Positions 10,960-21,672 of a stretch of DNA of 64,000 bases are shown piece by piece. The position numbers and the translations under genes were made by a program. Within the stretch, counting starts at the first letter, position 1. Each line of letters opens with the position of its first letter. The notes under the pieces are model-generated. The model was not told the origin of the DNA. It made no database searches and worked only from the letters and a program-made list of their open reading frames with translations. Origin of the DNA: Muscardinus avellanarius (taxonomy: Eukaryota > Chordata > Mammalia > Rodentia > Gliridae); contig OY726569.1 in the NCBI GenBank assembly GCA_963383645.1, positions 80,506,211 through 80,570,210 on the forward strand, in the 5' to 3' direction.

Positions 10960-11280
10960 TGCCCCCTCAAAGTTAGGCAAGATCCTGTGATTAGTTCTGG
11001 TCAATGGATTGTGAGTAGAAGTGGGGGCTGAAGTCTGTATTTGCTAAAGTGAGACCCCCTAACCATCCAGCTCTGCTCCTCACTGGCATGGTGTCCACAG
11101 AAATACATTGAGATGGACTTCTGTCAGACTGCATCTCTGAGTAACCTCAGTAAACAGAGCCTTTCTGCCAACTTGTATCGGGCATGAAGCCTGAGCAAGA
11201 TATGAACCATCATTTTAAGCCTTGAGATGTGGGGACTGTTTGTTATAACAGCACAACCCATCCTAACCTAACTGATACAG
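10960..11280 (+). mobile_element. Ancient LTR-like repeat
   Basis: The end TTTAAGCCTTGAGATG ... GTTTGTTATAACAGCACAAC ... CTAACTGATACAG resembles the 3' ends of old mammalian LTRs. Family not assigned. Confidence 0.5.
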
Positions 11281-11282
11281 AG

Positions 11283-11455
11283 ATTCAGCAATGTTTTTCA
11301 ACTTGGGGTTTCAGGGACCTACTGCCTCAGAGTTCCATGGAGCAGACTTGTTTAAAATGCAGGACCCACCCCCAGAAGCACTGAATCAGAATGCCCAGGG
11401 GTGGGATCTGGGAATCTGCAATTCTAAAAACAGTAACTGCACCTTCAGAGGCATC
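11283..11455 (+). mobile_element. MER5-like hAT fragment
   Basis: AATGTTTTTCAACTTGGGG, TTAAAATGCAGGACCCACCC and TGAATCAGAATGCCCAGGGG match MER5-type word order. Confidence 0.65.
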
Positions 11456-11469
11456 CAGCATGGACCCCA

Positions 11470-12285
11470 GGCCTTGGGGGCAGTGGGAGAGGCCTCTGCT
11501 CCTCTGCCTGCTCCATGATCTACGTACCCTTCAGATGCTGCTGTGCTTAGTTCCTGACAGGTCCCCGTTCTCAGTTGCTGGCCACAGCTTTCCAGCTTTC
11601 TCTCCTGCCTCCGGTTTCCTCTCACCTTGAGCTGCAGCAGATCCCCGGGGCCTGGGGTGGGAGGAAAGGGCCCACAGAGTGGTTTTGGAGCGAGCACTGT
11701 GGAAACCCTGCATGATGGATTGAAGGAGACGAGACCATTCCCGGCTGATGGCTGACGGGCGGCCGCAGTGACAGGCGCCGATGTTTGTGCTCTGAACCTG
11801 CAATCTCAGTTAATGGGAAAGATTGAGGGGTGCAGAATGAGATGCGTCGTGCGTCTCAGCCCCATGGGCAGAGATGCTGCTGGCAGAGAACTGCATGGCT
11901 TCTTGGCTTCCCAAGGGAGGGGCGAGGGATGCATTCCTGCCCCAGCCCCTGGCACTGGAAAAAGCCCCTGGCCCAGGGAGTGGGGCTCAAGGCTACCTTG
12001 GTGGCCTGTGACTGTCAGAGGACTGGGCTGAGGAGCCACAGGAGTGGGCAGCAGGACGAGCCCCTCGTGGATACCTGCCTGGCAGCTGCCAGGCACAGAG
12101 GCACACCACCATGGTACCCCAGTGAGCCAGGGGGTGGGAGGAGGGGTCCTCCAACCTTATTCTCGTTCTCCTTCAAGGGAGCTTCAGGTGTCCTTCCAAA
12201 GGAGCAGCCTGAGGAAGGACACAGGAAAACAGAACCTAGAGTTTAGAATCAGAGAAGTGGCTCGTGGCCTCCATTTCTTTGTTTT
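11470..12285. other. Single-copy DNA, nothing recognised
   Basis: GC-rich, repeat-free. Overlapping short frames on both strands without gene signals. Confidence 0.4.
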
Positions 12286-12287
12286 GG

Positions 12288-12390
12288 GCTTTGGAGCCAT
12301 ACTGCCTTGCAGTTAAATTCCAGTGCCCAGTGACCCTCAACTTCTTGCTCACCTCTCTGGTCCTGATTTCCTCATCTGTAAATATAAAGA
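12288..12390 (+). mobile_element. MIR SINE fragment
   Basis: TTTGGAGCCATACTGCC ... TCTGGTCCTGATTTCCTCATCTG; diverged but in MIR order. Confidence 0.65.
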
Positions 12391-12427
12391 AGAGAAAAAA
12401 AACCTCAAAACACTATCATGAAGACAA

Positions 12428-12590
12428 GCAGTGTTTCTCAAGCCTACTTTGAATCTCCCAGGGCCAGTAAAAATGTAGATTCTGACTCAGCAGATCTTGG
12501 GTGGGGCCGGGGGCTGCATTTCTAATAGTCTCCCATTAGTACCCATGCTGCTGGCCCAGGGATCAAAGTTTTAGCAACAAAAATGTGGAA
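12428..12590 (+). mobile_element. MER5-like hAT fragment
   Basis: AGTGTTTCTCAAGCCTACTT, AAAATGTAGATTCTGACTC and GGTGGGGCCGGGGGCTGC mirror the element at 11,283. Confidence 0.65.
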
Positions 12591-12646
12591 TATCATAGCA
12601 GGTGCCTGGTTCAGAGTGGGTACTGAAAGTACTATGCTCAGTTATC

Positions 12647-12649
<3 letters not shown>

Positions 12650-12731
<82 letters not shown>

Positions 12732-12892
12732 TAGACAGACAGACAGACAGAGTGGGAATTGAACTCAGGGCATTCAAACCTCTGAGCTACACTCCAGACC
12801 TTTTTTTCCCCCTCTGGAAACAGGATCTCACTACGTTGATGAGGCTGTCCTTGAACCTGCGTCCTCTTGTTTCAGCCTCCCAAGGTCTGCAC
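12650..12892 (-). mobile_element. Truncated B1-dID SINE with (TG)(GA)(GACA) tract
   Basis: (TG)n 12,650-12,681, (GA)n to 12,714 and (GACA)n to 12,750 precede the reversed SINE (GAATTGAACTCAGGGC), which stops in B1 near CCTCCCAAGG. Confidence 0.9.
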
Positions 12893-12894
12893 CA

Positions 12895-13465
12895 TCGTCA
12901 TCATCATCCTTAAAGCAACATAGTTGCATCTACATCTTTCCTGATCTCAGCCCACATCCTCCATTGAAACCGTCCTATTCAACGTTTCCCTTGAAGCCAC
13001 CTGGATACAAATATTGGAGAGTCCCAAGTGGGGTGTATCCTGAGCCTCATTCCCAAGGGCATCCCTGGGCCCTGGGCCCATCATGCTGGCCCAGGGACCA
13101 ACCTTTCATTAGACATCTTTGGAGGTAGCCATTGTTCTGAGTGATTCTGGATGGAGCTGGAGAGCCGTGCCTCAAAGGAGGGTCCTCTTCATGGAGGGTC
13201 CTGGAAGGGTCTGTAGCTCACGTGAGCTAGAAACTCCAAAATGGGGTGGAAACCTGCCCTGAGCTCTGTGGGAGGCAGGGCAGGACCCTTGACCTTTGCA
13301 TGCATAGGGCCACCATGGGAAGGTTGGGCTGCCAGAGGCCCAAATTCAGGCCAGAGGGAAGCAGTGCTGGTAACCACCATGTCCCTTTGACTCATCTTCT
13401 CTCAGGTTCTCACAAAACACCTTTCCCTAGCTTTTCAAGAGGAGACATAACTTAAAAAGCAAAGT
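12895..13465. other. Single-copy DNA, nothing recognised
   Basis: No repeat or gene signal seen. Confidence 0.35.
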
Positions 13466-13467
13466 CA

Positions 13468-13690
13468 TTCCAGGTATGGTGGTGCACACCTGTAATCTCA
13501 GTTCTTGGGTGACTGAGACAGGAGGATGGTGAGTTCACGGCCAGCCTCAGCAACTCAGAGACCCTCAGCAATAAGCAAGACATTGTTTCAAGATAAAACA
13601 TAAAATAAAATGGGCTAGATACATATGTAGCTCAGAAGAGGTAGAACGGCCCTGGGTTCAATTCCTACTACCAAACAACAACAACATCAA
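13468..13690 (+). mobile_element. B1-dID SINE
   Basis: Complete; tail is (AAC)n-like (CAAACAACAACAAC). Confidence 0.93.
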
Positions 13691-13924
13691 ACAAGATCTC
13701 TGCCAATGGGCCTTGGGTCAACTGCATGAGGGCAACGTGTCTGGGTCTAACACTGTGACTACACAGCAGGAAAGGGCCTGTTGGTTGTGTGAGTGTGAGT
13801 GCGTGTGTGCCTGTGTGTGTCGGTACCTGTCTACACAAGCATGTGCTTGTGTGTGGTGGCTGCAGGAGTGTGAAAATCTGTGTAGGTGTCTATGCACATG
13901 GGCGTGACTTCAGGATGACTCTCA

Positions 13925-13995
13925 AACCTTATCACATTCCTCCTCTAGATTCACTCACTAATTCACTCATCCATCCATTCATTCCTTCAACAGAC
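13925..13995. repeat. (CATT)-like simple repeat
   Basis: CACTCATCCATCCATTCATT with neighbouring ATTCACTCAC words. Confidence 0.6.
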
Positions 13996-14293
13996 TAAGG
14001 AACTAAACATAAAATGATGAAGTATAATTTTGTTAAATGCCACAGGGCCATCAGCGCATATGATGGGGACCTCATTGCTCACCATTGTTATGAGGTCTCA
14101 AGCCCACGAGATCCCTGCTCAGAAGGACATCGGCCCCCGTGTCTGTACTTCCTGTCTGCTCTTTGAGCTCTGGGACCCTGCCCTCCACACACCTGTCTCC
14201 ACTAGTGCCCACAGCCCTATGTCTTCTCTGTACCTTGGCATCAGGCTACCCCTGTGGGCACGACAGTATGAGGGGCTGTGGTGTTCCTGCTGC

Positions 14294-14322
<29 letters not shown>
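14294..14322. repeat. Poly(T) 29-mer
   Basis: Uninterrupted T run without an attached SINE; 55 bases left of a (TG)n. Confidence 0.95.
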
Positions 14323-14324
<2 letters not shown>

Positions 14325-14374
14325 CACATCAGACATACCTGAGTCCCATCCGAGGGTTTCTGAGTCAACTCCAG

Positions 14375-14375
<1 letters not shown>

Positions 14376-14417
<42 letters not shown>
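14376..14417. repeat. (TG)n microsatellite
   Basis: About 20 TG units in single-copy DNA; not SINE-linked. A shorter TG tract lies at 14,500-14,517. Confidence 0.95.
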
Positions 14418-14564
14418 TCTGGACTGGTATGTATGTACTACTGGGATATGGATGGTCTGGGGGATCCTGCATCCTTCTGGGGGAGGTATGAGCATCTCCA
14501 GGTGTGTGTGTGTGTGTTTCTGAGCTCAGCCTGGGCCTGGACAGGTCCCAGAAGCCCCCGCTGC

Positions 14565-14765
14565 ATTGTCCTGCCAGTAATTACAGCAGATAAACTGCTC
14601 CAGTTGTTCGCTGCTATCCCGGCTGGCCGCCAGCCGCGCGGCCCCAGGCTGCGCCGTGGGAGTCCATTCATTTTAATAAGAGGTACACCCTGTGTTATTA
14701 AGAAGAGTGTTTATTACTGTCGCCACGCACTGACAGCAGCTTCCATCATCGTTAACCGGCAGATG
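14565..14765. promoter_or_regulatory. Candidate conserved non-coding element B
   Basis: Contains CAGTAATTACAGCAGATAAA, CATTTTAATAAG, TGTTATTAAG, TTTATTACTGTCGCC and GTTAACCG, mixing AT-rich homeodomain cores with intact CpGs. Such texture, free of repeats, is typical of deeply conserved developmental enhancers. Confidence 0.45.
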
Positions 14766-15393
14766 GGGGGAGTGCAGGGGGGCTGCGCACCGCAGCTTTC
14801 CAGAGGCACAGGCCCAGCTGGTGAGGCTGGAGAGGGAGTGTCTCTCTCTCTCCCTCTCTTACCCTAGGACTGCGTGGCAACCCCCTTCCAAGAGAGAATG
14901 GAGCTTCCAAAGAGCCCAGCCTGGTTGGAGTGGGGGTGGGTTCTGAAAGAGACTCTGCCCAGTATCCACATGCTGACCAGTGAGGGAAAGGGCCCCTGGG
15001 GTAAGCTTGCTTCCCTGAGACTGGGCAGAATGACTTTGTAGCCTCCTGCCCGACTCCTCCTGGTGTTACCAAGGGCAGCCAGATTCTAATTCTGCCAGGA
15101 GGGTTCCATCCCAAAGTTTGTCCTACTCCTCCTGGGAATCCTTCACTTCAGCTCTAAAGTATTTCCACACTGGCCCCATCCTGGCTCCATCACTCACTTC
15201 TCATCACCAGGGAGAGGACCCACAGCTCTGTCTGGCCACATCCCAGCCAGGACAGCTCCGTGGGGAAGGCCTCTTGGGTCTCACTCGCTGCCTGGTCCCT
15301 GGCAGCGAGTGCCTGTGACGCAGAAGCCTTCTTGGTGGGGCATCCAGTTGCTGAATAAGCGAAGCCTCTTCGCCTCCTCCCCTGCCAGTGGGG

Positions 15394-15480
15394 TGTTGTC
15401 AGGACGTCCCGTGCTCAGGGTTTTGTCAGGACGTTCCATGCGCAGGGTGTTATCAGGACGCCCCGTGCGCAGGGTGCTGT
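15394..15480 (+). repeat. 27-bp minisatellite, three copies
   Basis: Units beginning GTCAGGACGTCCCGTGC (15398), GTCAGGACGTTCCATGC (15425) and ATCAGGACGCCCCGTGC (15452), exact 27-base period. CpG-rich. The multiple-of-three period keeps a short frame open but nothing suggests coding. Confidence 0.9.
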
Positions 15481-15654
15481 GGGCAGCAAGGAGAAGCACA
15501 CTAGAGAAGAAGGAAGAGCAGAGGTCCCCAAACTTCCACTGTTCTTAGGGTCTGGGTGACTTTTGTGTGTGATTCTCCAAGTCTAAAGAAACACCTAAAT
15601 GTTGTTTTTTAAGGAGCTAGTCCTAAACAACTTAAGTAAGCACGTCTGGACAAC

Positions 15655-15917
15655 TAATTTGCCATTTTATTATTTTTTATTTTTTATTTTTTAAAATTTT
15701 GGTGGTACTGGGGGTAGAACCCAGAGACTTTCTACCTCCGGGCTATACTCCCAGCCCTATTTTATATTTTATTTGGAAACAGGGTCTCACTAAGTTGCTG
15801 AGGGCCTCACTAAGTAGCTGAGGCTGGCTTCAAACCTGTGCGATCTTCCTGTCTCAGCCTCCCAAGCGCAGGGATTACAAGCGTGCGCCACCTCGCTCAG
15901 CTTAATTCGCCATTTTA
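15655..15917 (-). mobile_element. B1-dID SINE with 15-bp TSD
   Basis: TAATTTGCCATTTTA at 15655-15669 and TAATTCGCCATTTTA at 15903-15917 (one mismatch) flank a full variant copy (GGTAGAACCCAGAGAC). Confidence 0.95.
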
Positions 15918-15932
15918 AAAAGCAAGACACAG

Positions 15933-16131
15933 AGCTGAATGCTGTGGCGCATGCCTCTAACCCCAGAATTGGGGAGGCTGAGACAGGAAGATCGCAGATT
16001 TGAGGACAGCCTCAGCAATTTAGTGAGGCCCTCAGAAACTTAGTGAGACCCTGTTTCAAAATAAAAAATAAAAAGGACTGGGGATGTAGCTCGGAGGTAG
16101 AATGCCTCTGGGTTCAATCCTCAATACCACA
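15933..16131 (+). mobile_element. B1-dID SINE
   Basis: Full classic copy (GGGGATGTAGCTCGGAGG; TTCAATCCTCAATACCAC). Confidence 0.93.
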
Positions 16132-16160
16132 AAAAAGTATGCATGTATATTTTAAAGTTG

Positions 16161-16177
16161 TATGTGTGTATGTGTGT

Positions 16178-16223
<46 letters not shown>

Positions 16224-16620
16224 GTGTGTTACTTGGGACTGAACCCAGGGGCATTTAATCTCCAAGCTTTACCCCCACACCTATTTTGTTTTTATTCTGA
16301 AACATGGTTTTGCTAGATTGATGAGAGCCTCACTATTTACTGAGGCTGTCCTCGAACCTGTGATCTTCCTGTCTTGGCCTCCCAGGAGGATTACAATCAC
16401 ACCACCATGCCCAGTTATTTTTTTCTCTTTTTTTTTTTTTCCTTTTTTTGCAGGTCTGGAACCCAGGGTCATTCGACCTCCAAGCTACACCCCCTGCCCT
16501 ATTTTTTATTCTTTATTTTGAAATCAGGTCTCACTGAGTTGCAGAGAGCCTCACTAAGTAGCTGAGGCTGTCCGCGAACCACGATCCTCCAGGTCTCAGC
16601 CTTCCGAATGTATGCCCAGC
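16161..16620 (-). mobile_element. TG tract and two B1-dID SINEs in tandem
   Basis: (TG)n with TATG interruptions at 16,161-16,229, then SINE 16,230-16,416 (GGGACTGAACCCAGGGG) and SINE 16,440-16,620 (GGAACCCAGGGTCATTCG). The second lacks its last B1 bases. Confidence 0.9.
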
Positions 16621-16734
16621 TATTTTAAAGTATTTTAATTGTATTCCTCACTCCAATTTTATTCATATCGATGGGATGTGATGAACCTGTTGGTATGCAC
16701 AGCCTCTCAAACCTTGGATTATGCCAGATACTAT

Positions 16735-17092
16735 GTTAGGTCAGATTTCTGTCACTGAGACAAAATACCCGAGATAATCAACTTAAAAGGAGGAAATTCT
16801 GTTTTGGCTCACAGCTTTGGAGGTTTCAGCCCATTGTCATGTGGCCGTGTGGCTGTGGACCAGTAGCGGCACAGTATATCATGGCAGGAGACCATGGTAG
16901 AGAAAGCTTGCTCACCTCATGGCAGCTGTAAAGGTAAGAGAGAATGAGAAATGGGCTGGAGTCCAATATCCTCGCCACCCAATGACCTAACTTCCTCCCA
17001 TTAGGCCCCACCTTCTAAAGTTTCCAGTACCTCCTAATAGGCTGAGGACCAAGGCCTTTAGGGGATATTTGGGACCGACACAACAGAAGACA
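16735..17092 (-). mobile_element. MaLR LTR
   Basis: GACAAAATACCCGAGATAAT, GCTCACAGCTTTGGAGG, CATGGCAGGAGACCATGG and TTAGGCCCCACCTTC run in reversed MaLR order without interruption. Confidence 0.75.
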
Positions 17093-17183
17093 CTACCATC
17101 CAATTCTGTACTGATTGTTATCACAGTAACCACTAAAACCCAGTTTCTCAAAGATATGGTATCACTAAAAAGAATGTTGCAAG

Positions 17184-17185
<2 letters not shown>

Positions 17186-17233
<48 letters not shown>

Positions 17234-17397
17234 GTAGGGATTGAACTCAGGGGTGTTCTACTTCTTATCTATACCCCAACCCTTTTTATTTTGAATCAGC
17301 TGTCTCACTAAGTTGCTGAGGCTGTCCTAGAACTTGAGATCCTCCTGTCTCAGCTTCCCAAGTACTGGGATTACAGGTGTGTTCCGCCATACCAGGT
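17186..17397 (-). mobile_element. (CT)n plus B1-dID SINE
   Basis: (CT)n 17,186-17,230 directly precedes GTAGTAGGGATTGAACTC; the SINE ends at CCGCCATACCAGG. Confidence 0.92.
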
Positions 17398-17649
17398 GGC
17401 AAGATCTCTTATTAAAGCTGTGGACCACCCTAAGCTGTGTTTCCAATGGGGTCTAATGGATTCTGTGTGTTGCTGTGTTTGCTTGAAAACTTAAAACATC
17501 CTACAATACCTCTGTGTGTTAGCACAGAGCGCAGTGCCCAGGGCACCTTGGTGCACAGTTTGGAAACCATGGTGGTGGAGGACCTGGTTCAAGTCCCTAG
17601 TTTTATATTTTTGTTTGATATTTGTTTTTTAATGCTTTCATAGGGCCAA

Positions 17650-17738
17650 CTCTGTCCCAGGCTCTATTCTGAGAACTTTTATAAGCATTAGTTCATTTGA
17701 GCATCCCAACAACCATGTGAGGCGGGGCTCTGTTCTGA
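17650..17738 (-). mobile_element. MIR SINE fragment
   Basis: CAGGCTCTATTCTGAGAAC and TTAGTTCATTTGAGCATCC. Confidence 0.65.
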
Positions 17739-17953
17739 GATGGTGAATTTCATGTGTCCACTTGGCCAGCCTGTTGCTCAGTGCTTTAGTCAAGCCTTGG
17801 TCTAGACATTGTGGTAAAGATCTGCTTAGACAGGATTAACATTTACATCACTAATCTCTGAATAAAGCAGACTAACAACTGTAATGTGGATGGGCCTCAT
17901 CCACCCACTGAAGATCTTAAGAATGAAATTTCCCAATGAAAAAGAAATTATCT

Positions 17954-18370
17954 AGCCAGGTGTGGTGGCACATGCCTCCCAAGCAATCCCAGTACTTGGG
18001 AGGCTGAGCCGAAAGTATTGGAGACTCGAGAATAGCCTCAGCAACATAGACTTTCAGCAACCTAGGGAGACCCAGTTTCAAAATAAAAGCAGGGCGCGAT
18101 GGCGCATGCTTGTACTTCCGGTCCTTGGAAGGCCGAGACCCAAGCACTACAGGTTAAAGAACAGTCTCAGTAAAAGAGTGAGACTCTCGGCAACCTATCA
18201 AGACTGTTTCAAAACAAAAATAAAAAAGGGCTGTGGGTATAGCTTGGAGGTAGGGTATCTCTGGGTTCAAGCCTCAGTACAACAAAAATTTTTAAAAAAA
18301 TTTTAAATAAAGATGGGTGGGGCTATAGCTCAGAGGTAGAATGCCCCTGCATTCAATCCCCAGTACTACA
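17954..18370 (+). mobile_element. SINE cluster: partial B1, B1-dID, extra ID unit
   Basis: 17,954-18,090 is mainly a B1 half; 18,091-18,284 is a full unit ending CAGTACAAC; 18,313-18,369 is an additional ID half (GGGGCTATAGCTCAGAGG) in the same orientation. The last two may be one three-part element. Confidence 0.85.
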
Positions 18371-18456
18371 ACAAACAAACAAAAACAACAAATAAACAGC
18401 AAAAAAAAAAAATTAAAGAAGAAATTCTCTAGACTACAACATAGAAATCTTGCCAC

Positions 18457-18725
18457 CTGCCTGGCATGGTGGCACACAGTAGTAATCCCAGTACTTGGGA
18501 GGCTGAGACAGGCAGATCACAGGCTCAAGGCCAGCCTCAGCAACTTTTTATCTGTTTAAAAAAAAATAGGGCTGGGGTGTAGCTCAAAGGTAGAATGTCC
18601 TGGTGTTCACTCCCCGGCACAGAAGGAGAAGAAGAAGGAGAAGAAGGAGGAGAAGGAGGAGGAGGAGGAGGAGGAGGAGGAGGAAGAGGAGGAGGAGGAG
18701 GAGGAGGAGGAGGAGGAGGAGGAAG
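18457..18725 (+). mobile_element. B1-dID SINE with (GGA)n tail
   Basis: SINE 18,457-18,620, then about 100 bases of GGA/GAA repeats. Flanks AGAAATCTTGCCACCTG and AGAAATCCTGCCCCCTG look like a diverged TSD, so the repeat tract lies within the inserted unit. Confidence 0.92.
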
Positions 18726-18869
18726 AAATCCTGCCCCCTGATTTTCCAGCCTGCTGCCCTGCAGGTTTTGGACTCAAGACTGTAACATTAATCAACTTTT
18801 ACTTGAATTTCTAGTCTGCTGGCCTGCTCTGCAGACTTGTTAATCTCCACAGTTGCATGTGCCACTTCC

Positions 18870-18945
18870 TTGAAATATATATTGTATATTTATATACACA
18901 CATATATTGTATATATTTATATACAATATAAATATAAAAACTGTC
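18870..18945. repeat. AT-rich low complexity
   Basis: TATATTGTATATTTATATAC-like repeats inside the LTR-like element's 3' end. Confidence 0.85.
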
Positions 18946-19019
18946 TTATTGGCTATTTTATGAAGAACCCTAATCCTGACTAATACTTACTGTTATCATT
19001 TATGGGTAAAGACGCTATT

Positions 19020-19075
19020 TTCAACCATTAACTAGCTGTGTGGCCTTGGGCAAGTAGTTTTCTTTTGGGGCCTTT
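19020..19075 (+). mobile_element. MIR core fragment
   Basis: TAGCTGTGTGGCCTTGGGCA is the classic MIR word on the + strand. Confidence 0.75.
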
Positions 19076-19427
19076 ATTTTACCCTGGCCAAATAAGGCGT
19101 AAAACAAGATGAATTCAAGGTTACTTCCAGTGCTGACACCTGGGCTATGGGGCTGGTGGGTACAGGGGACTGCCATCTTACAAAGGATGCTGGGGTAGGC
19201 CCTCTTTGGTGGCCACCCAGCAGTCATTGCTAAGTCACATCTCCCTCACACACTCTCGTTCTGATTCTCCTTTGTAGCTAGGGGTAGCCCCGTGACCTTC
19301 TTCTGGCTTATGTATTAGCTAATGATATAACTCTTCTGGGGACTTCCATAAACTGTGTTTTGCTTTCATTAGGAAAAGATTAGAGAAAAGGATTCAACGG
19401 TGCTGATCTATTTTTTTATTTCTTTGT

Positions 19428-19463
19428 GTACTGGGATTTCAGGTGTGCGTCACCACGCCTGGC
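19428..19463 (-). mobile_element. SINE remnant (B1 end)
   Basis: ACTGGGATTTCAGGTGTGCG and CACCACGCCTGGCTC only; the rest is missing. Confidence 0.7.
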
Positions 19464-19706
19464 TCAACACATTCTTGACCAATAAGACCAATGCTCCCTG
19501 GATAGTTTTAGAGTGTTGTGCTTATCCAATAGATGACTTTGGACTCCTAGAAAGGTATGGGAGTCACCCAGGCCAGCCTTGCCTATTCAGAGTGTTTGAT
19601 AAAACCTGTCACAATAGGTTTGGGGCCCGTTACAGAATTATTTAGGTTGAATAATAGTTTTAGTTCATATCTCTTGGTCTATCAAGTCCTAATTTGTTTA
19701 CTAAGC

Positions 19707-19708
<2 letters not shown>

Positions 19709-19753
<45 letters not shown>

Positions 19754-19920
19754 AGAAATTAAATCCAGGGACATTCTACCTCTGAGCTACACACACAGCC
19801 CTATTTTATTTTTCATTTGGAAATAGGGTCTTGCTAAGTTGCTGAGGCTGTCCTTGAAACTTGATCCTCCTGTCTCAGCCTCCCAGGTACAGGGATTATA
19901 GGCAGGTGCCACTATGCCTT
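19709..19920 (-). mobile_element. (TG)n plus B1-dID SINE
   Basis: (TG)n 19,709-19,749 then TTAGAAATTAAATCCAGGG to GGCAGGTGCCACTATGCC. Confidence 0.92.
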
Positions 19921-19929
19921 ATTTAGTAA

Positions 19930-20060
19930 ACACTTTTGTATCGCTGCCTCTGTGCCATGTCTTGTTCTTAGAGATTTATCAATATTGACTCATTTAACTA
20001 TCGCAACAATCTTATGCGATAGGTGCTATTATTCTCACTAAAGAGGGTTGATCATGGGAT
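19930..20060 (-). mobile_element. MIR SINE fragment
   Basis: TGACTCATTTAACTATCGCA and GGTGCTATTATTCTCACTAA in reversed MIR order. Confidence 0.7.
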
Positions 20061-20149
20061 CAATGTGAGCTTAGATGGAGTATCTAGTGTCAGGCCATAG
20101 GGATCTGTGCCTAGTCCTGTCCTGATCATCCTTTTAAAAATATAGGACT

Positions 20150-20345
20150 TGAGCTGAGCATGATGGTGGATGCCAGGAGTCCCAGTACTTGGGAGGCAGA
20201 GACAGGAGGATTGCAGGTTCATGGCCAGCCTCAGCAACTTAGCAAGACTCTATTTCCAAAAAAAATAAAAACAAAAAAACATAAAAGGGCTGGGGTTATG
20301 GTTCAGAGGTAGAATGATGCTGGGTTCAATCCCCAGTACCACAAA
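20150..20345 (+). mobile_element. B1-dID SINE
   Basis: Full copy with a TATGGTTCAGAGG ID start and AATCCCCAGTACCAC end. Confidence 0.93.
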
Positions 20346-20865
20346 ATAAAATAGTAAAATAAAAGGTTTAGATAGAAAACACCTGGCATTCTGACCATCA
20401 TTTAGAACTGCCAGCGTCATCATACGTTAGATGATGCTGATGCACGGGGACGAGGCAGCTGAAACTGTCGAGCTGAAGTTGGACAGGATCTATGAGAAGC
20501 CACTCACCTTGGTTTAAAGAATCTACTGTGCGCTCTCAGGAGGGGCCATGGGAGGCTAACTGCAGAGCATGGGAAGGGAGGCCTGGGCACGTCGGGAAGG
20601 TCAGACCCGCAGTGTGGCTGCATGATATCAAGCGGCAGCCCTGTTTCTGTGAAGAAGTGAGGCACCCAGGGGCAGGCTGGGTAGGTCTGGGGCTCACTCT
20701 TCACTGCTGAAACCACACATAGATACTGGGCTCTACTCTCTGAACTGAACCCCTGCGGGCAGGGCTGGGCCTCAGAACCACAGTGACGACAAAGGCAGTG
20801 GTTGTTTTGGCCCTCTGTGCTCCACTTTGTTCTGGAAACAGCTCCAGGACATTTTTAGGGGATCT

Positions 20866-20968
20866 ACTTTCTTCTTCTTCTTCATCTCCTCCCCTCATCC
20901 CCATCCCCATCCCCCTTCCTTCCCCATCTCCCCTCCTTCCCCATCTCCTCCCCTCTTCTCCTTCTTCT
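20866..20968. repeat. Polypyrimidine (CT-rich) tract
   Basis: CTTCTTCTT, CATCCCCATCCCC and TCTCCTTCTTC runs, abutting reversed SINE sequence at 20,976. Confidence 0.85.
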
Positions 20969-20975
20969 TTTTCTT

Positions 20976-21390
20976 GTACTGGGAATTGAATCTAGAGGCA
21001 TTCTACCCCCAGCCCTTTCAGGAGGCTGAGACAGGAGGTTTGCAGGTCCTAGGCCAGCCTCAGCAGCTTAGATAGAACCTCAGCAACTTAACAAGACCTT
21101 ATCTCAAAATAAATAAGATAGCTGGGTGTGGCGGCACACACTTGTAATCCCAGTACTTGGGAGGCTGAAACAGGAGAATCACAGGTTCATGATCAGCCTC
21201 GGCTACTTAGTGAGGCCCTCCGCAACCTAGTGAGACTCTGTTTTAAAATAAAGAATAAAAATAGGGCTGGAGGTATGGCTCAAAGGTAGAATGCCCCTAT
21301 ATTCAATTCCTATTTCCACAAAAAGTGGGGGTCCTAGGGATGTAGCTCAAAGGTAGAATGTTCCTCATTTTGATTCCCAGTACCAAAAAT
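20976..21390. mobile_element. SINE cluster with a three-part copy
   Basis: A minus ID fragment (20,976-21,018) is joined to a plus B1 half (21,019-21,118). A complete plus unit (21,121-21,320) follows, and an extra ID half (21,330-21,388, CTAGGGATGTAGCTCAAAGG) in the same orientation. Head-to-head joining of the first two suggests recombination between opposite SINEs. Confidence 0.85.
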
Positions 21391-21493
21391 AAAAAATAAA
21401 AAAATAAAAAGACTGGGAGTATGGCCTTGAGAGCTAGGCCTTCGGAGCCAGCTGATATCTCATGAGCAAGTGTTTTTCAAAATCATCAACTCA

Positions 21494-21672
21494 CAGCTTG
21501 GCAGGGTGGTGCACTCCTGTGATCGCAGAACTTGGGAGGCTGAGACAGCAGAATTTCAGTTTTAAGTCCAGCCTCAGCAACTTAGTGAGACCCTGATTCA
21601 AAAAATAAAAATTAAAAAGGGCTGGGGGTGTAGCTTGGAGGTAGAATGCCTCTGGGTCCAGTTCTAGTACAA
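21494..21672 (+). mobile_element. B1-dID SINE
   Basis: Full copy; flanks AAAATCATCAACTCA and AAAATGATCAACTCT form a diverged TSD. Confidence 0.93.

Larger units (their letters stand above)
17739..18985 (+). mobile_element. Ancient LTR-like element opened by SINEs
   Basis: Pieces 17,739-17,945 (CATGTGTCCACTTGGCC ... GTAATGTGGATGGGCCTCAT), 18,415-18,456 (CTAGACTACAACATAGAAAT) and 18,727-18,985 (CTGATTTTCCAGCCTGCTG ... AACCCTAATCCTGACTAATA) read as one element in order. SINE clusters separate them. Family uncertain; the 3' end resembles ERVL-type LTRs. Confidence 0.6.

Noticed and set aside
15394..15480. CRISPR-like regularly spaced repeat
   Set aside because: The 27-base units are directly tandem without spacers, in a mammalian genome; a minisatellite.
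18603..18785. Poly-arginine and poly-serine frames
   Set aside because: Direct read-out of the (GGA)n tract attached to a SINE tail.
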